Origin: Massospora cicadina
Taxonomy: Eukaryota > Entomophthoromycota > Entomophthoromycetes > Entomophthorales > Entomophthoraceae
Assembly: GCA_022478985.1 (NCBI GenBank)
Contig: JAKSZP010015898.1
Location: 62,001-126,000 of the forward strand
Reading direction: 5' to 3'
DNA length: 64,000 nucleotides
The notes beneath the pieces are model-generated. The model was not told where the DNA came from, searched no databases, and worked only from the letters and a program-made list of their open reading frames with translations. The position numbers and the translations under genes were made by a program. Of this stretch, positions 44,723-56,053 are shown piece by piece. Position 1 is the stretch's first letter, and each line of letters opens with the position of its first letter.

Positions 44723-45829
44723 TCACCTCCTCAAGAATGTTGGGGGATAAGTAGGGCTGAAGGAAACGACCATGTATGCGATTAATAGTGATACCAGTAG
44801 CTAGATTTTTGATAGAGTACTCATTTCCTCTCTTGTAGATGATGGTAAAAGGACCCTCCCAGATTATTTCAAGTTTACCGCTTCTAGGGGTGATGTGGTA
44901 ATGGTAATACAACGCCATGTCGGAAACTTGAAAGTGGGTAAAGGGGTTCAGGACTCATTTGTAGCTTGCCTTTCTTTTATTACTGTTTTGGCTAAATTGG
45001 TCATAGCTTCAAATTGGAGTTTAATTATGCATTGAGCCAATCTTCTCATAACTTTCTCTGGTTCCTCGACTCTAGAAGAGAATACATCCTTAGCTAAGAG
45101 GGCAGGTATGCCTGGTTCCCGCCCATACAAGACATGGAGTAGAGACATTTTCAGAATCTGGTGATAGCTAATCTGGTATGCCATAAGAGCACTAGGTAAA
45201 TATTGATCTCAGTGAAGAGGATCAGATGAGGCCAGTTTGCAAATAATGAAAACCAAGGTTCCATTTGCTCTATCCACAGTCCCATTTATGAATGGATTAT
45301 ATGTAGCTGAGAAAAGTTGTTGTGCTCCCATGGAAGTGGCCAGAATTTTGACTACTCTGGAGGTGAAGTTCTTGCCATTATCGCAGAGTAATACTTGGGC
45401 AACCGTGATGAGTGAAGATGTGTTGATGTAAAAAGGTGGCGGTGGCCTTAGCTGATTGAGCAGGAAGAGCCACGGCTTAAATCCACTTAGTGAGGTTTTC
45501 AATAGCTACTAGGATAAATCTGTTTCCACTAGTAGACTGAGGAAGGGGACCTATTACATCTAAGCTGGTGGTGTGGAATGGTTGTTGTGGGGAAGTTGGT
45601 TGATAATGATATCTAGTTTTGAAGCTGGACTGCTTCTTGCAAGTAAGAAGGCCTCCAAGACATCAACAATAGCTTTCATCATTCCATCCCAGTAAAACCG
45701 ATCCTTAAACCACTCATAAGTTTTCTTGGCCCCTCCATGACCTAGAGTGGTGTGGGCTTTTAGGATTGCAGGTACACATTCTGAGGGTCGAAGGTAAGGC
45801 AGACATTTTGTTCTCATCTTCTTATACAA
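44703..45829 (-). pseudogene. Gypsy B integrase, broken
   Basis: The zinc-binding N-terminus is in 45829-45560, with HTTLGHGGAKKTYEWFKDRFYWDGM. The two cysteines that should follow are replaced (FLLARSS). The core piece 45502-45209 has LLCDNGKNFTSRVV and ATYNPFINGTVDRAN, so the second Asp is kept but the Glu position reads Asp. Post-core pieces are 45184-44948 and 44918-44703, the latter with WEGPFTIIYKRGNEYSIKNL, the C-terminal barrel-like region that ends in the LTR. Confidence 0.82.
44723..44733 (-). promoter_or_regulatory. Polypurine tract of gypsy B
   Basis: GAGGAGGTGA on the minus strand, directly upstream of the 3' LTR. Confidence 0.55.
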
Positions 45830-45999
45830 CTACCCATCTTCAACTTTAGTGTTATAGGTGCTGGGCTAACATCTTTTGAATAGGCTCATCCTCATCTTCC
45901 CAGCCATTGGGGGTCATCAAAAGATCATGTAGCCTTTCCACTTCACTATTGTCTAGTGAAGGACTGGTAGCCAGGTCAACCCATCAACATTCATGTGAC

Positions 46000-47060
46000 A
46001 AGTTCCAGCACGATGTTCAATCTTCATGTCATAAGGCTGAAGCTTTAGAGCTCAGCGAGCTACCCGGCCTGTAGGGTCTTTCAAGTTCTGTAACCACTTT
46101 AGAGACGTGTGGTCAGTAACCACAGTGAAGGCAGTTCCATATAGGAAAAGGCGGTAGTGCTTTACAGCCAACAGAACTGCAAGGCACTCCTTCTCCGTTA
46201 TACTGTAGTTGCGTTCCATCTCTGACAGCATCTTACTTAATAGAATACAGAATAATCAACACCGTTGTCATATAATTGGGCTAAGATGGCCCCAACGGCA
46301 TAGTCTGAGGCATCAGTGAACAAGATGAAAGGTTTATTATAATTTGGGTGCCATAGGATAGGCTTTTGTTGTAGTAGTTGTCTCATTGTCTCAAAAGCGG
46401 CTCTTTGTTCAGCACCCCAATAGAAAGGGGTATTTTTGGTTAATATCCAGACAAGGGGCAGACTGAGTTGGGGGAACTTAGGGATGAATTAATAGTAATA
46501 CTCCATCATCCATAGAAATACCTGAATATCCCGTAAATTTATAGGGCCTGGCATTTTTGAGATGACTTTGACTTGTCCTGCATGAGTTGTTCCCTTTTTA
46601 AGGAATAGAATGGCCAAGGAATTTTAATTTCCTTTGAGAGAAGGTACACTTCGAGGGCTTCAAATTAATATTAGACTTACATAACCGTTTTAAAACCTCC
46701 TTCAAGTGATTAAGATGTTCGCCGAAGGTTTTTGAAAACACTGTAATGTTAGCAAGATAGACGATGACACAAGGCAACTTAAGGTTCTGCAAGTTGTGAT
46801 CCATTGCACGCTGGAAAGAAGCAGGTGCGTTGCACAACCTTTGGGGTAATCTTGTGGGTTGTAAGAGGTCTTCACTACAAATAAGAGCGCATTTCTCCTG
46901 ACCTTGAAGAGAAAGGTCCATTTGCCAATAGCCACTGGCCAAGTCCATGGCGGAGAAAAAGTTAGAGCCAGAGTGTTGAAACAGGCAATGTCAATGCGAG
47001 GGATAGGATAGCTATCCTTCTTAGTGAGGCTTCTTATCCTATGGTAATCCATGACTATAT
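46000..47060 (-). pseudogene. Gypsy B reverse transcriptase and RNase H, broken
   Basis: The RT entry DYHRIRSLTKKDSYPIPRID is in 47052-46702. MDLASGYWQMDL and the catalytic region YLANITVFSKT are in 46948-46598. The normal YLDD reads YLAN, so both catalytic aspartates are lost. RNase H starts at about 46328 with PFILFTDASDYAVGAILAQ. Stops follow. Confidence 0.85.
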
Positions 47061-48083
47061 GATGACTCTGTTTTTTTTAATTAGTAAGAGAGGTGAAGAC
47101 CAAGGGCTTTTTAAAGGAAGAGTAACCCTGGGTCTAATAACTGCTGTTGCTCCGTCCCTATCTGTTGTCTCTCTACCTTTAACTTGCGATAATGTTTGGA
47201 CCTTATAGGCGGACATCATTCACAACAATGGAGTGGCACCATCCTTTCATGTGGCCATAGTCAGTTTCCAATTTGGAAAATATGTTACTATATTCGTCTA
47301 ACAGGGTATGAAATTTTTTTCCAACACCTCTGGGGTCAGCTTATCCTATATATGAACATTGGGCAAGGTGTACACCATATTGTCCATAGGTAAGCCCAAG
47401 TCAGCCATAGATCCAGTGAAGTGGTTTCTTTAATGTCCTCTACAGGGAGTAGGAAACCTCAACCAATCTCCTGGTGTTTCGATATGATCATGTTTTTTCC
47501 GGTGAGGTTTCCCACTAGAAGGGTAATAGGCCTCTGGTAGGCTGGGTCTAGTATCCCAGGCAAGACACGAGGCTCCAAGAGACTAAAACCTTTAATACTA
47601 ATGAGGTGCAATAAGCAATGACGCGGGATTTGAAGCGTGATATTTTGTCAACCACTCTTTGTTCACTAGGATTAATCAAGACCTCATCTGCAGCGTAGAA
47701 AGGGATACTATCCCCAGCATCCTCTGAATTAAGTAATTACTTTGCGTTGTGCCCAGAAGTGATATGGCAAAGGTATAGCTGAAAAGGGGTATTTGACCAG
47801 GCAAGAGTACTTGTGCTTGTTGGATCTTTATTGGATAAGACTTAAGGGACTTTTAGTTGATTAACGAGAGAACCCCTTGCTTCATTTTAATTATTCCTTC
47901 ATACTAAATCATAAATTAAGTGCTGATGAGCATATCATATGCGTTTTTTTCCAAAGCCACAGCAGGGGCTGATAAGATAAGCTTCCCAATTCAAATGGGA
48001 AAGGAAGAGTATGCCCTTGTAGCACGGGTATTGTTAGGGCCAGAAGCTCTAAACTCTTGCGTGTACTCCAAATCAGGTGGTAG

Positions 48084-48542
48084 CTATATTTTCTTAATAA
48101 GCTTGGAGGAGATCACGTTGACTGGGGAGCCAGTGTCCAAGATAGCTAGTATTCGGACCTTTAGAATGACAACTTCTAATTTAATGAGCGTTCCGTCAAA
48201 TTTAGGTGACAAAGCTAAGACCTCCTTGAGCCGGAAGGTGGAGGTTAGCTTTCTAGAAGTCTCGGGGTATTTATCCATGATGGAATTTATGGGATGAACT
48301 TTCTGGAGTGGGCGAATCAAGCCAGCTAAGAATTGGTCACCATCACTGGCAGTGTCAATCATTTTTGGACACCCTAGAATTTGACTGAGGTACGTCTCCT
48401 CAGGTATGGTAGTCTTTTCTACTCCTCCAGCGTTCAAATGATCAGGCTCTTCTACTTCCGCAGGGGCTCCCAATATGTAGTAACCAACGTCATCATAACC
48501 CCTCTCAGATTCCTCCCCAAGAGTATTCTCAACAACAGGCAA
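48084..48542 (-). pseudogene. Gypsy B aspartic protease region
   Basis: A 152-codon open stretch ends with VRILAILDTGSPVNVISSKL. The DTG near 48128-48136 is the catalytic triad of a retropepsin-type protease. The N-terminal part is acidic and probably the gag-protease junction. The frame is cut off after the active-site loop by a stop. Confidence 0.75.
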
Positions 48543-48714
48543 GGCAGCGATGGAGGTAGGGGGTGGCTACAGAAGTTTGGGTAGTCTTAGGAGACGCATT
48601 TTCCAGCTTGGCTGGAAGGGAAGGCACAGAGGCGTTAGTGAGCTTGTACAGGCGTAAGGTTGTTACAACCTTACAAGGCTCTGATTCATTAGAAGGAGAG
48701 ATAACCTTTTTAAT

Positions 48715-49400
48715 TCAAACTGAGGGAGCGGGTTTTGTAGGGAGGATAAGCACAGGTGGCCTCACTCCCAAATGGTCAACTGGTGGTAACTCCTTTATGG
48801 TTAGCGCTGAAGGTTTCACCTCAGTGACATTATGTTTGGCACCTAAGTGGAATTTGGCCACTTCTATCAAAGCCTCTTTAATAGTGCGGATTTTTTGAAG
48901 TTGCATTTCACTGAGATGATATGTCAAGCTAGAGAAGACTGAGACACTAACTTAGTTAACAGGGCGGCGATAGCATCATCAAGGGCTAGCATGTTTGAGG
49001 TTGACAATCTTTATGCAGCAAGTTAAAAGCGTTCAGCAAAGGCAATGGTTGATTCTCCTCATACATACTAAGGCGCATAAAGTCCTGTTTTTCCCGGTGT
49101 AGACTTTGTTTTGATCCAAATTCAGCTAGAAGAGCCTCCTTCACTTCTGACCAGGTGTACCCAGGGTTCAGGTTGGGTACTGTCATCTCTTGTGCTAAGC
49201 AGCTAAATAAGGAAGGATGCATCGAACTTTTTCTTGTCTGTTGTACCATCCATGGCTTGGATAGACATACAAAAAGTTAACAATGCTTCCTTCACCAGGG
49301 TTGTATTTGTCCTCAAGGGGAAATTGAAAGGGCGCTGCTCAATCTCCTCAAGGCGGGACAAAGCTCTAGCCAGTTGCTTTTCAAGAGCAACTATTTTTGG
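48715..49400 (-). pseudogene. Gypsy B gag, broken
   Basis: The stretch 49249-48986 contains YTWSEVKEALLAEFGSKQSL, typical of the retrotransposon gag capsid fold, followed by EENQPLPLLNAFN. A second stretch 48927-48715 carries the C-terminal part. No zinc knuckle was found. Confidence 0.7.
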
Positions 49401-49410
49401 TGTTCAAGGA

Positions 49411-49428
49411 CCCCTGTAGTGAGCACCA
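49411..49428 (-). promoter_or_regulatory. Primer-binding site of gypsy B
   Basis: TGGTGCTCACTACAGGGG on the minus strand, a few bases inside the 5' LTR. Confidence 0.8.
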
Positions 49429-49431
49429 TTT

Positions 49432-50171
49432 TGTAGTAATCCAGCTCAGTTATGCTCACTTGGTACTACGTCGCTGGATCCCACAAAGGATTTAATAAAA
49501 ATAAAATAGACAAATATAAAAATTGGTTTTTATAATTTTTTAATGTAAGCACAGGGGTAAAAATGAGAAGCGATCACTTTCTGACTTTCAATCATTAGTA
49601 TTTATACTATTTCTGAAGATCTGTGGGATTTGAGATAGGTTTGGATAGCTTTGATGCTTTTCAATTTAGTTAATATGTGTCAATTCTATCAGATCTTGGG
49701 GTAAGTTAGTGAATTTTAGTAAAATGGACTTTGGGGTTTTGGGGCAGAATATACCCATGTGGCAAGGTTTTGATGTACCACAACCAATCACCACTCAAGA
49801 AATTATTCTCACTTTAAGGGCCTACTGCCATGCCTATAAACTGAGGTGGCCCCATGCAGTTGTGGTGAAGGACTTGGTGCTTGTTGGAGGAGTACCTTCC
49901 GCTAGTTTCCCTGAATTATAATATGCAATTGGCAAAATCTGATTGTTTGATTTTACTAAAAGTGCCTGTGATGGTTTCGAACTGGTGTATCCCCAATTTA
50001 CAGGGTTCCAACAGGAATTGGCCAGGGTCTTTTGGCCAAATATCGTCAATATTTTTATTAAAAATTACTCTTATTACCATCAGAAAATCACAAATGGCTG
50101 ACATTTCCCTTGCTTGACAGAACTTGACCTAAGACATTCTTATTTTTAAGCCGCAAAGGCAAATGTCTGAC
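49432..50171 (-). repeat. 5' LTR of gypsy B
   Basis: 740 bp, TGTAGTAATCC...TGTCTGACA on the plus strand. It pairs with 43644-44722. Confidence 0.87.
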
Positions 50172-50179
50172 ACAAATGA

Positions 50180-50660
50180 TTAAGGTGCTTAGAAAACGTC
50201 TGGGAGAAAATGTTGATATTTTCAAGATATACAAGATTGAATGACATCCTCAAGTTGCCAAGGATAGTATCCATTGCCTGTTGGAATGTAGCTGGGGCAT
50301 TACAAAGTCCTTGTGACATATGTGTTGGATGAAAAAGCCCCTTTGAAGTGATAATGGCACAATTCTCCTATTCCGCTAGAGGTAACTCAATCTGTTAATA
50401 GCCAGATATCAAATCCATTTTGGAGAATTAGCTAGATTCCCCAACTGGTCCAATTCATCATCAATTTGTGGCAAGGGGTATGAGTCCTTTTTTGTAATGC
50501 TGTTGAGCTTTTGGTAGTCTAACTCTAACCAGTTGTTACCATCCTTTTTTGACAATTAGGACAAGGGAAGCCCATGAGCTCTTTGATGGTTCAAGCATTC
50601 CTTGCTCAACAGTTTATTGATTTCTGCTGTAACAACTTCTGACGCTGCTCTAGATTGAAA
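50180..50660 (-). pseudogene. Gypsy D RT fragment
   Basis: Sequence matches the RT of A (8400-8900) block for block. The catalytic motif near 50225-50236 reads VYLENIN; the expected motif is YLDD, so both aspartates are changed. It is cut at 50172 by gypsy B. Confidence 0.72.
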
Positions 50661-51060
50661 GATTGGCTGAGATCTGATAGCGGGATGATCCCCAGTGTCC
50701 ACTTGATAGATCACTCCTTGTGCACACCTAAATCATGATCATTGATAGCAAATATCTCTTTGTTTTTATGAAGTAATGCTTCCGCTTAATCTTTCTGGTC
50801 TTCTGTTAACCCTATTAAATTTTCACGTGGTACAACCGCCATTATGCCAAACTGTGATTCAATGGGCAGACCAAATTCATCCAAGGAACTGAACTCATGA
50901 ACCTGGAGGACCTCTTCAACATGGATGAAATGTAAAAATGCAACTATTTGGTGTCAGAAGATTTGTATTGGTTTATCCTGAAGATTTGCTACTAAGACCT
51001 TGATCTCCCCATGCCTTGAAGTATAATGCCTGGGGCCATGTAGGGCTCGAGCTGTGATTG

Positions 51061-51547
51061 CTAGTAGGGCCCAATAACCTCCCCATATAGCCCAGCAGGC
51101 ACTTCCACCTCTAACTCAGTGTTTATGATTACTTGGTGTCCACTGGGAATAGAAGTAGGGCCAGCAGCTCTAAGCGGTAGCCCTAGATATTTATAAATTT
51201 GAGGGGGAAGGGCCTGAGTCTTTCTCTTTAGTCGATGATAGCAAACCAAAACCACCACATCACCATATGCAAGGTTAATGTGACTCATTTGTACCAGATC
51301 CTTTGTCATTCCGCTGGAAGTGAAGTAGATTGGGATCCGCTGCCCCAGAATTTCAAATGTCTCTGCTGTCATATCAACAACAGCCCCAAAGTGGCGCATA
51401 TAAGTGGTTTCAATTAACAGTTCATAGTTATTGTTTGTTAACACTATAGCTGGGGCTACAATGAAAATTGACCTGAATTGCAAAGGAAGTGCGCTGTACG
51501 CTCCTTCAAAGACCGTGCTTTCTGCGCCTGCAGTCCCATACACCATA
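51061..51547 (-). pseudogene. Gypsy D protease-RT linker
   Basis: This is an open stretch starting inside the fold-back element at 51561. It contains NNNYELLIETTYMRHFGAVVDMTAETFEILGQRIPI, read as two blocks that recur in A and E, followed by a polar segment up to the RT. This is the region after the gypsy protease. Without the insertion it would continue from the protease at about 52110-52190. Confidence 0.75.
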
Positions 51548-52099
51548 CACAATGCATTCAAAAAGTTCTGGGACTAACGTTTTAAAGACTCAACTTTACA
51601 AATAAATAAACTTTCTTTTATCATAATTTAACATACAACCTTTCCCTCTCTATACATATTTATATTGCTAAAACAATTGTTAAAAGGTATGCATATAGTT
51701 ACTAATTTTTATAACCATGTTTAAACCAGCTGTCACATTCTTCTAAATTGTCTCTACTTTATCCAAAGGATGAACCTTCAGTGCCACCTTCAGATTAGAG
51801 AACAGAAAGAAGTCAGACAGAGCCAAATCTGGTGAATAGGGTGGATAATTATAGTATGAAGGTGGCACTGAAGGTTCATCCTTTTGATAAAGTAGAGACA
51901 ATTCAGAAGAATGTGACAGCTGGTTTAAACATGGTTATACAAAATAGGAACTATGTGCATGCCTTTTAACAATTGTTTTAGCGATATAAATATGTATAGA
52001 GAGGGAAAGGTTGTATGTTAAATTATGATAAAATAAAGTTTATTTTTTTTAAAGTTGTGTCTTTAAAACGTCAGTACCAGAACTTTTGAATGCACTGTG
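51548..52099. mobile_element. Mariner-derived fold-back element with TA duplication
   Basis: A 552 bp element is flanked by TA at 51546-51547 and 52100-52101. The two ends are near-identical inverted arms of about 240 bp, starting CACAATGCATTCAAAAAGTT and CACAGTGCATTCAAAAGTTC. Read outward from the centre both arms encode the end of a mariner-type transposase. The left arm (minus strand, near 51850-51775) gives YSPDLALSDFFLF then LKVALKVHP; the right arm gives KVALKVHPFDKVETI. The centre is a non-repeated loop of about 60 bp. Element E, which lacks the insertion, shows the empty target near 56700. Confidence 0.9.
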
Positions 52100-52109
52100 T
52101 ATGATGTTC

Positions 52110-52200
52110 CACATCAGTCTTTAATGCCAACTTTGACACCAACTTTGTGGACACTATGTTGATGTGCACCTGTATCAATTATTGCGTAAACTCAGGTTTG
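52110..52200 (-). pseudogene. Gypsy D protease active-site fragment
   Basis: Minus strand reads AIIDTGA near 52165-52185, the retropepsin active site, shifted out of frame soon after. Confidence 0.6.
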
Positions 52201-52266
52201 CTATGATATTGTCAAAATAAGTACACTCAGAGTAAGATACATCTTATTGTTTTAAATATGGATATT

Positions 52267-53600
52267 TTAAGGATCATTTTTTCTAAGGAAGCTCATAATA
52301 TTCTCCCCCACTTTAGGGTATTCTTTAATAATAGAATCCATAGAGAAGGCCGCGTTTACCTCTTTTAAGAGAAGTGCATCAGCTAATAGATCAGGTTCAT
52401 CTGTAGAAAGTTGATTGAACATTTGACAAGAACAAGGCTTTGGTTGCTCCTGGGAGCCTGCTTCCGCCATGACCATGAATCGCATTTGTGTCAGCACATT
52501 CACCCCTCCAACTGGCTGCTGATATAGAAAGGCGTTATCATACTGAGGAACTTCTGCTGAATGTACAGGGATAGGTTCATGTGGGACGCTTTGATTCAGA
52601 ATAGCGGAGGTAGAGAGTCCCATCTCTACTCCGCTCCAATTTTTCCCCTGATTGTGCTGCTTCCACAGTAGGTACTTGACCCAATAATTGTGACAACCTC
52701 TAGCCAGGTGCTCAGAGCGACCGCATGAAAAGCAATTGACCCCGTAAGACCTGCATTCTTGATTGTTGTAAAATGGGCCACCCCAAAAGTTAGCTGGAAT
52801 TGAACAGTGTAACCAGGACCCTCCCAATAGGGGAACTGCTGATAGCAACTTGGTTGGAAGCGAGGCTTGTAATGAATATAAGTCCAGGGGATGTCAACTG
52901 GACACTGAACAGAGAGGGATAATTCCTCCGAATAAGAAAGGCTAGCAGTGGAGGTGATAGGTTTCTTCTCTATATTGGGTAGAGGGAAGGTAGCAGATAG
53001 ACGGCGTAGGATTTGAACAAGTTTATGAAAGGGTACGTCAACCTCTAAATATGGAGCCATGGCATTAAAAAGCTCACGGTATGGTTTCACAGTGGAGGTT
53101 AATGCTATTTTTATGTCACATTCAGTTAAAATCCCTGCCCCAATTAACACATGGACTTCTGCTGTAAATCAATCAGCCAATGCAGTGAGGGTCTCATTAT
53201 GTTGAAATCCAATGGTTAAAAACTCAGCCTTTCACTGCGCCATCTTTGAAGTTCCTTCAAACAACCACAGCACAGTATCCTTCACTTTTTGATAGGTAAC
53301 GAAACTGTTGGGATGATAGCAAGTAACTTGGTCAGCGCTTCTAACATCCTGGGTGGACATTAATATTTTCTTCACACTGATCTGAAGCTCCTCTGTTGCA
53401 AACTCAAATCGCTTTAAGAATCTATGGATGTTCCCATCGCTATCAAATTGAGGCAGCTTTTCAATACAACCCTCCTGCAGAAACTCCTTCTTTTATTTAA
53501 GCACAGCGTCCAGGGCAAGCTTGAGCTCTGCATATTCAACAGTTGCAGTATCTCAGGATGATTCCTTGCCAAAGCAAGCCTGATATGTTTTGACCATTGA
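52267..53600 (-). pseudogene. Gypsy D gag with intact zinc knuckle
   Basis: The stretch 53150-52626 carries the capsid-like part. The stretch 52848-52267 carries the nucleocapsid with CFSCGRSEHLARGC at residues 39-52, a complete C-x2-C-x4-H-x4-C knuckle. This is the only intact knuckle among the three related copies. A frameshift joins the two stretches near 52800 and stops lie upstream. Confidence 0.78.
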
Positions 53601-53659
53601 CTGAGGAACTTTTATCTGTTTTTGTGATTGATCAATGAGCCCTCTGTATTGAAATCCAC

Positions 53660-54153
53660 TGTTATAAAATTGTTGGAATTGAGATATGCCATAAGGGATT
53701 TTGTACAGGGTTCAGCCCACTGAGCAATAGGACCAAAAATATGATGATTGTTATTCTTGAAACAACAGAATAAACTTATTTAATAAATACTGAGCACTTG
53801 CTCCCACTACACTCTTTTCTATTTAATATAATAAATACAGCGGATCCTTGCTGTTCTGCTCACTCTCAACTATTAACAACCCCCTTTATTAATCATCTCA
53901 TCTTTCTTATATTGTAGTGACTTCAGATGGTATCTCTTTCATGGCTTAGTAATTCAATTTACCATATCTCATTGGTTCCGTCAATTATTCATTTGTTAAT
54001 TTTGCAATCGCTTACTTCAAGGAGATTTCCCAACAACCAAACATTGCGTTACTTTGAGGCACTCAAATAATTATAACTCATATCAAACTTGGCGTATTCC
54101 ATCCATTTTTTATAACGTCTTAGTGCTTATTGCACAGTCATATCAGAATTGCA
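53660..54153 (-). repeat. 5' LTR of gypsy D
   Basis: 494 bp, TGTTATAAAATTGTTGG...AGAATTGCA on the plus strand. It is the same length as, and closely similar to, the LTR at 58259-58752. Confidence 0.85.
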
Positions 54154-55010
54154 TTAACCAGTTAGCTCCCATTGGCAGAGGGCTGACAACATCAAGGGAA
54201 ACCATATGCCAATCATAGTGTGGCTTCACTAACTGGTATGAGGTCTTCTGGTGGAATGGCTTTTCCAGTTGGCACTGGTGACAGGAGGAGATAGTATCAA
54301 GCACATTGAAGTTCATGCTTTCCCAGTAATACCAAGGTCACAATAATTTTAACGCCTTGCGCACACCCCATGCCAACGGCCCTATGTGCGCTCATGATAA
54401 CAGTAGGGAGGGCGGAAGGTTTTGGGATATTCACAGTAGTATCCCTATCCACTTATATAATTCCCCATTTTTCTGGAACGTGTAGGCCCTTATTCCATCC
54501 AATACCTTGATGACTGAATGTGGTTAATTGTCATACTTTCTGCTAAGCATTTTATTAAACATTATATCACTTAGATCTGCCATAACAGCAATTGTGGGTA
54601 ATCTCAATAAACAATTGGCATTTTGGTGTTTTGCTCCAGGTCAGAGAAAAATTTCAAAATTGTATGCCTGAAGTTTAAGAGCCCATCGAGACAGACGCTC
54701 TTCAGGCTCTTTAAGATTCTGTAACCAGCGTAACGAGGAATGATTCTTTACAACTTTAAATTTTACCCATGCAAATGCACCCAAAATTGCTTATAGGCGT
54801 AGATCACCGCTAAGCACTCCCACTCAGTCATGGTATAATTGCGCTCATGGATGTTCAAGCTATGACTACAGTATGCTACGGGGTGCTCTTCTCCTTCCTC
54901 ATCTTATTGGGATAGGACTGCCCCCACAAAGGAAAGGGATGCATCCATATGAACAATGAACTCTTTTTGAAAATTGGGATAGCATAACACCAGCGCACTG
55001 GTCAGTGCCA
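54154..55010 (-). pseudogene. Gypsy E RNase H and integrase N-terminal half
   Basis: It matches A from RNase H (7713-8060) through the uninterrupted target of the nested element (near 54625) into the integrase start, ending at VSLDVVSPLPMGA near 54215-54175. It ends before the DDE triad is complete because element D begins. Confidence 0.7.
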
Positions 55011-55860
55011 TTTGAAGCATTTCAAAAGCACGTTGCTGACGTCCCATCCATTTGAACATGGTGTCCTTTATAATAGCTCAAATAGTGGGCCCCCAATTCA
55101 GCTGAAGTTAGCAATGAAGTGCTGGTTATATCTGACCATTACCAAAAATACCTGTATATCCCGCCTACCGTTGGGCAGAGTCATTTTTCATTTAGCTTCC
55201 ATCTTGTCTGGTTGAGGTCTCAGCCCCATGGAATCAACCATGAACCCCAGGTACTCCAGCCGGTCCTTAAATAAATGGCATTTACAGGGTTTGATCTTGG
55301 TGTTGGCCTCACCAAGCTGGAGGAATAATGCTTTTAAATGGTCGAGGTGTTCAGATAAGGTTCAGTAGAATACATTAATGTCATAATAGTATAAAAGGAT
55401 GTACAACAGCTTTAGGTCTAAGAGTTAGTGTACATTACCCATTAAAACGTAGCTAGGGCATCACACAGCCCTTGTGGCATCCAGGTTATTTGAAAAAGAC
55501 CTTTGGATGTGATTACATCGCACCTCTCTTGCTCCTCTGGTGGCAACTCAATTTGCCAGTAGCCTGAGATCAGGTCCATCGCTGGGAAAAAACGAGCTTC
55601 TCCTATCCAATCCAAAGCTTCATTAATCCGCGGCAAGGGATATGAGTCCTTTTTGGTAATGCTGTTGTTCTTTTAATAGTCAATCACTACACAGTTAGTA
55701 CCGTCCTTCTTTTTTACAATTTGGACAGGGGAAGCCTATGGGGACTTCGATGGTAAAACATCCCTTGCTCTAATAGCTTGTCAATTTCCTTAGTTACTAC
55801 TTCTTCCACCACCCTTGATCGAGCGGATTGGCCTTGGCATGATTGGAGGATGATCTCCAG
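55011..55860 (-). pseudogene. Gypsy E reverse transcriptase, broken
   Basis: EEVVTKEIDKLLEQG lies near 55810-55765. MPRINEALDWIGEARFF, DLISGYWQIEL and LFQITWMPQGLCDA are in 55636-55442. The YLDD position near 55400 reads with only one Asp (YYYD). Frameshifts follow. Confidence 0.78.
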
Positions 55861-56053
55861 TGTCTATCCTATGACCACCCCCGCGCACATCCTAAATCAT
55901 GGTCATTGACAGCGAAAATCTCTTTATATTTTTGATTTAAAGCGATTGAGCAATCCTTCTGTGGTTCTGACAGCCCCATTAATTCATCACGCAATACAAC
56001 TATCACTGAGATGTGGCTTGAAAGGCAGACCAAATTTCTCTAGTAACCCAAAC

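Larger units (their letters stand above)
43644..50171 (-). mobile_element. Ty3/gypsy LTR retrotransposon 'B', both LTRs, defective
   Basis: A 6.5 kb minus-strand gypsy element of a different family from A, D and E. The 5' LTR is 49432-50171, the 3' LTR 43644-44722 (with SINE 2 inserted) and the primer-binding site 49411-49428. The order is gag, protease, RT, RNase H, integrase. The flanking 5-mers do not match (CTTAT and CAAAT). The right flank is the RT of element D while the left flank is not, so a rearrangement or deletion followed insertion. Confidence 0.88.
50172..54153 (-). mobile_element. Gypsy element 'D', 5' half only
   Basis: A minus-strand relative of A and E. It has a 5' LTR (53660-54153), a degraded primer-binding site (about 53641-53658), gag, protease, the linker and the start of RT. 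It stops abruptly at the LTR of gypsy B. A mariner-derived fold-back element (51548-52099) interrupts it between protease and linker. Confidence 0.83.

Noticed and set aside
48563..48898. Plus-strand open frames in 47.9-50.1 kb
   Set aside because: Antisense to gypsy B protease and gag and to its 5' LTR; no recognisable motif of their own.
51548..52099. CRISPR-like or other multi-copy array
   Set aside because: There are only two copies, inverted, with TA duplication and transposase similarity. It is a fold-back transposon; no regularly spaced direct repeats occur anywhere in the window.
53660..54153. 3' LTR of gypsy E
   Set aside because: It is the same length as E's 5' LTR, but a primer-binding site and gag of D follow it. 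E's integrase is cut at its edge without the end of the gene or a purine tract, so it is better read as the 5' LTR of D.
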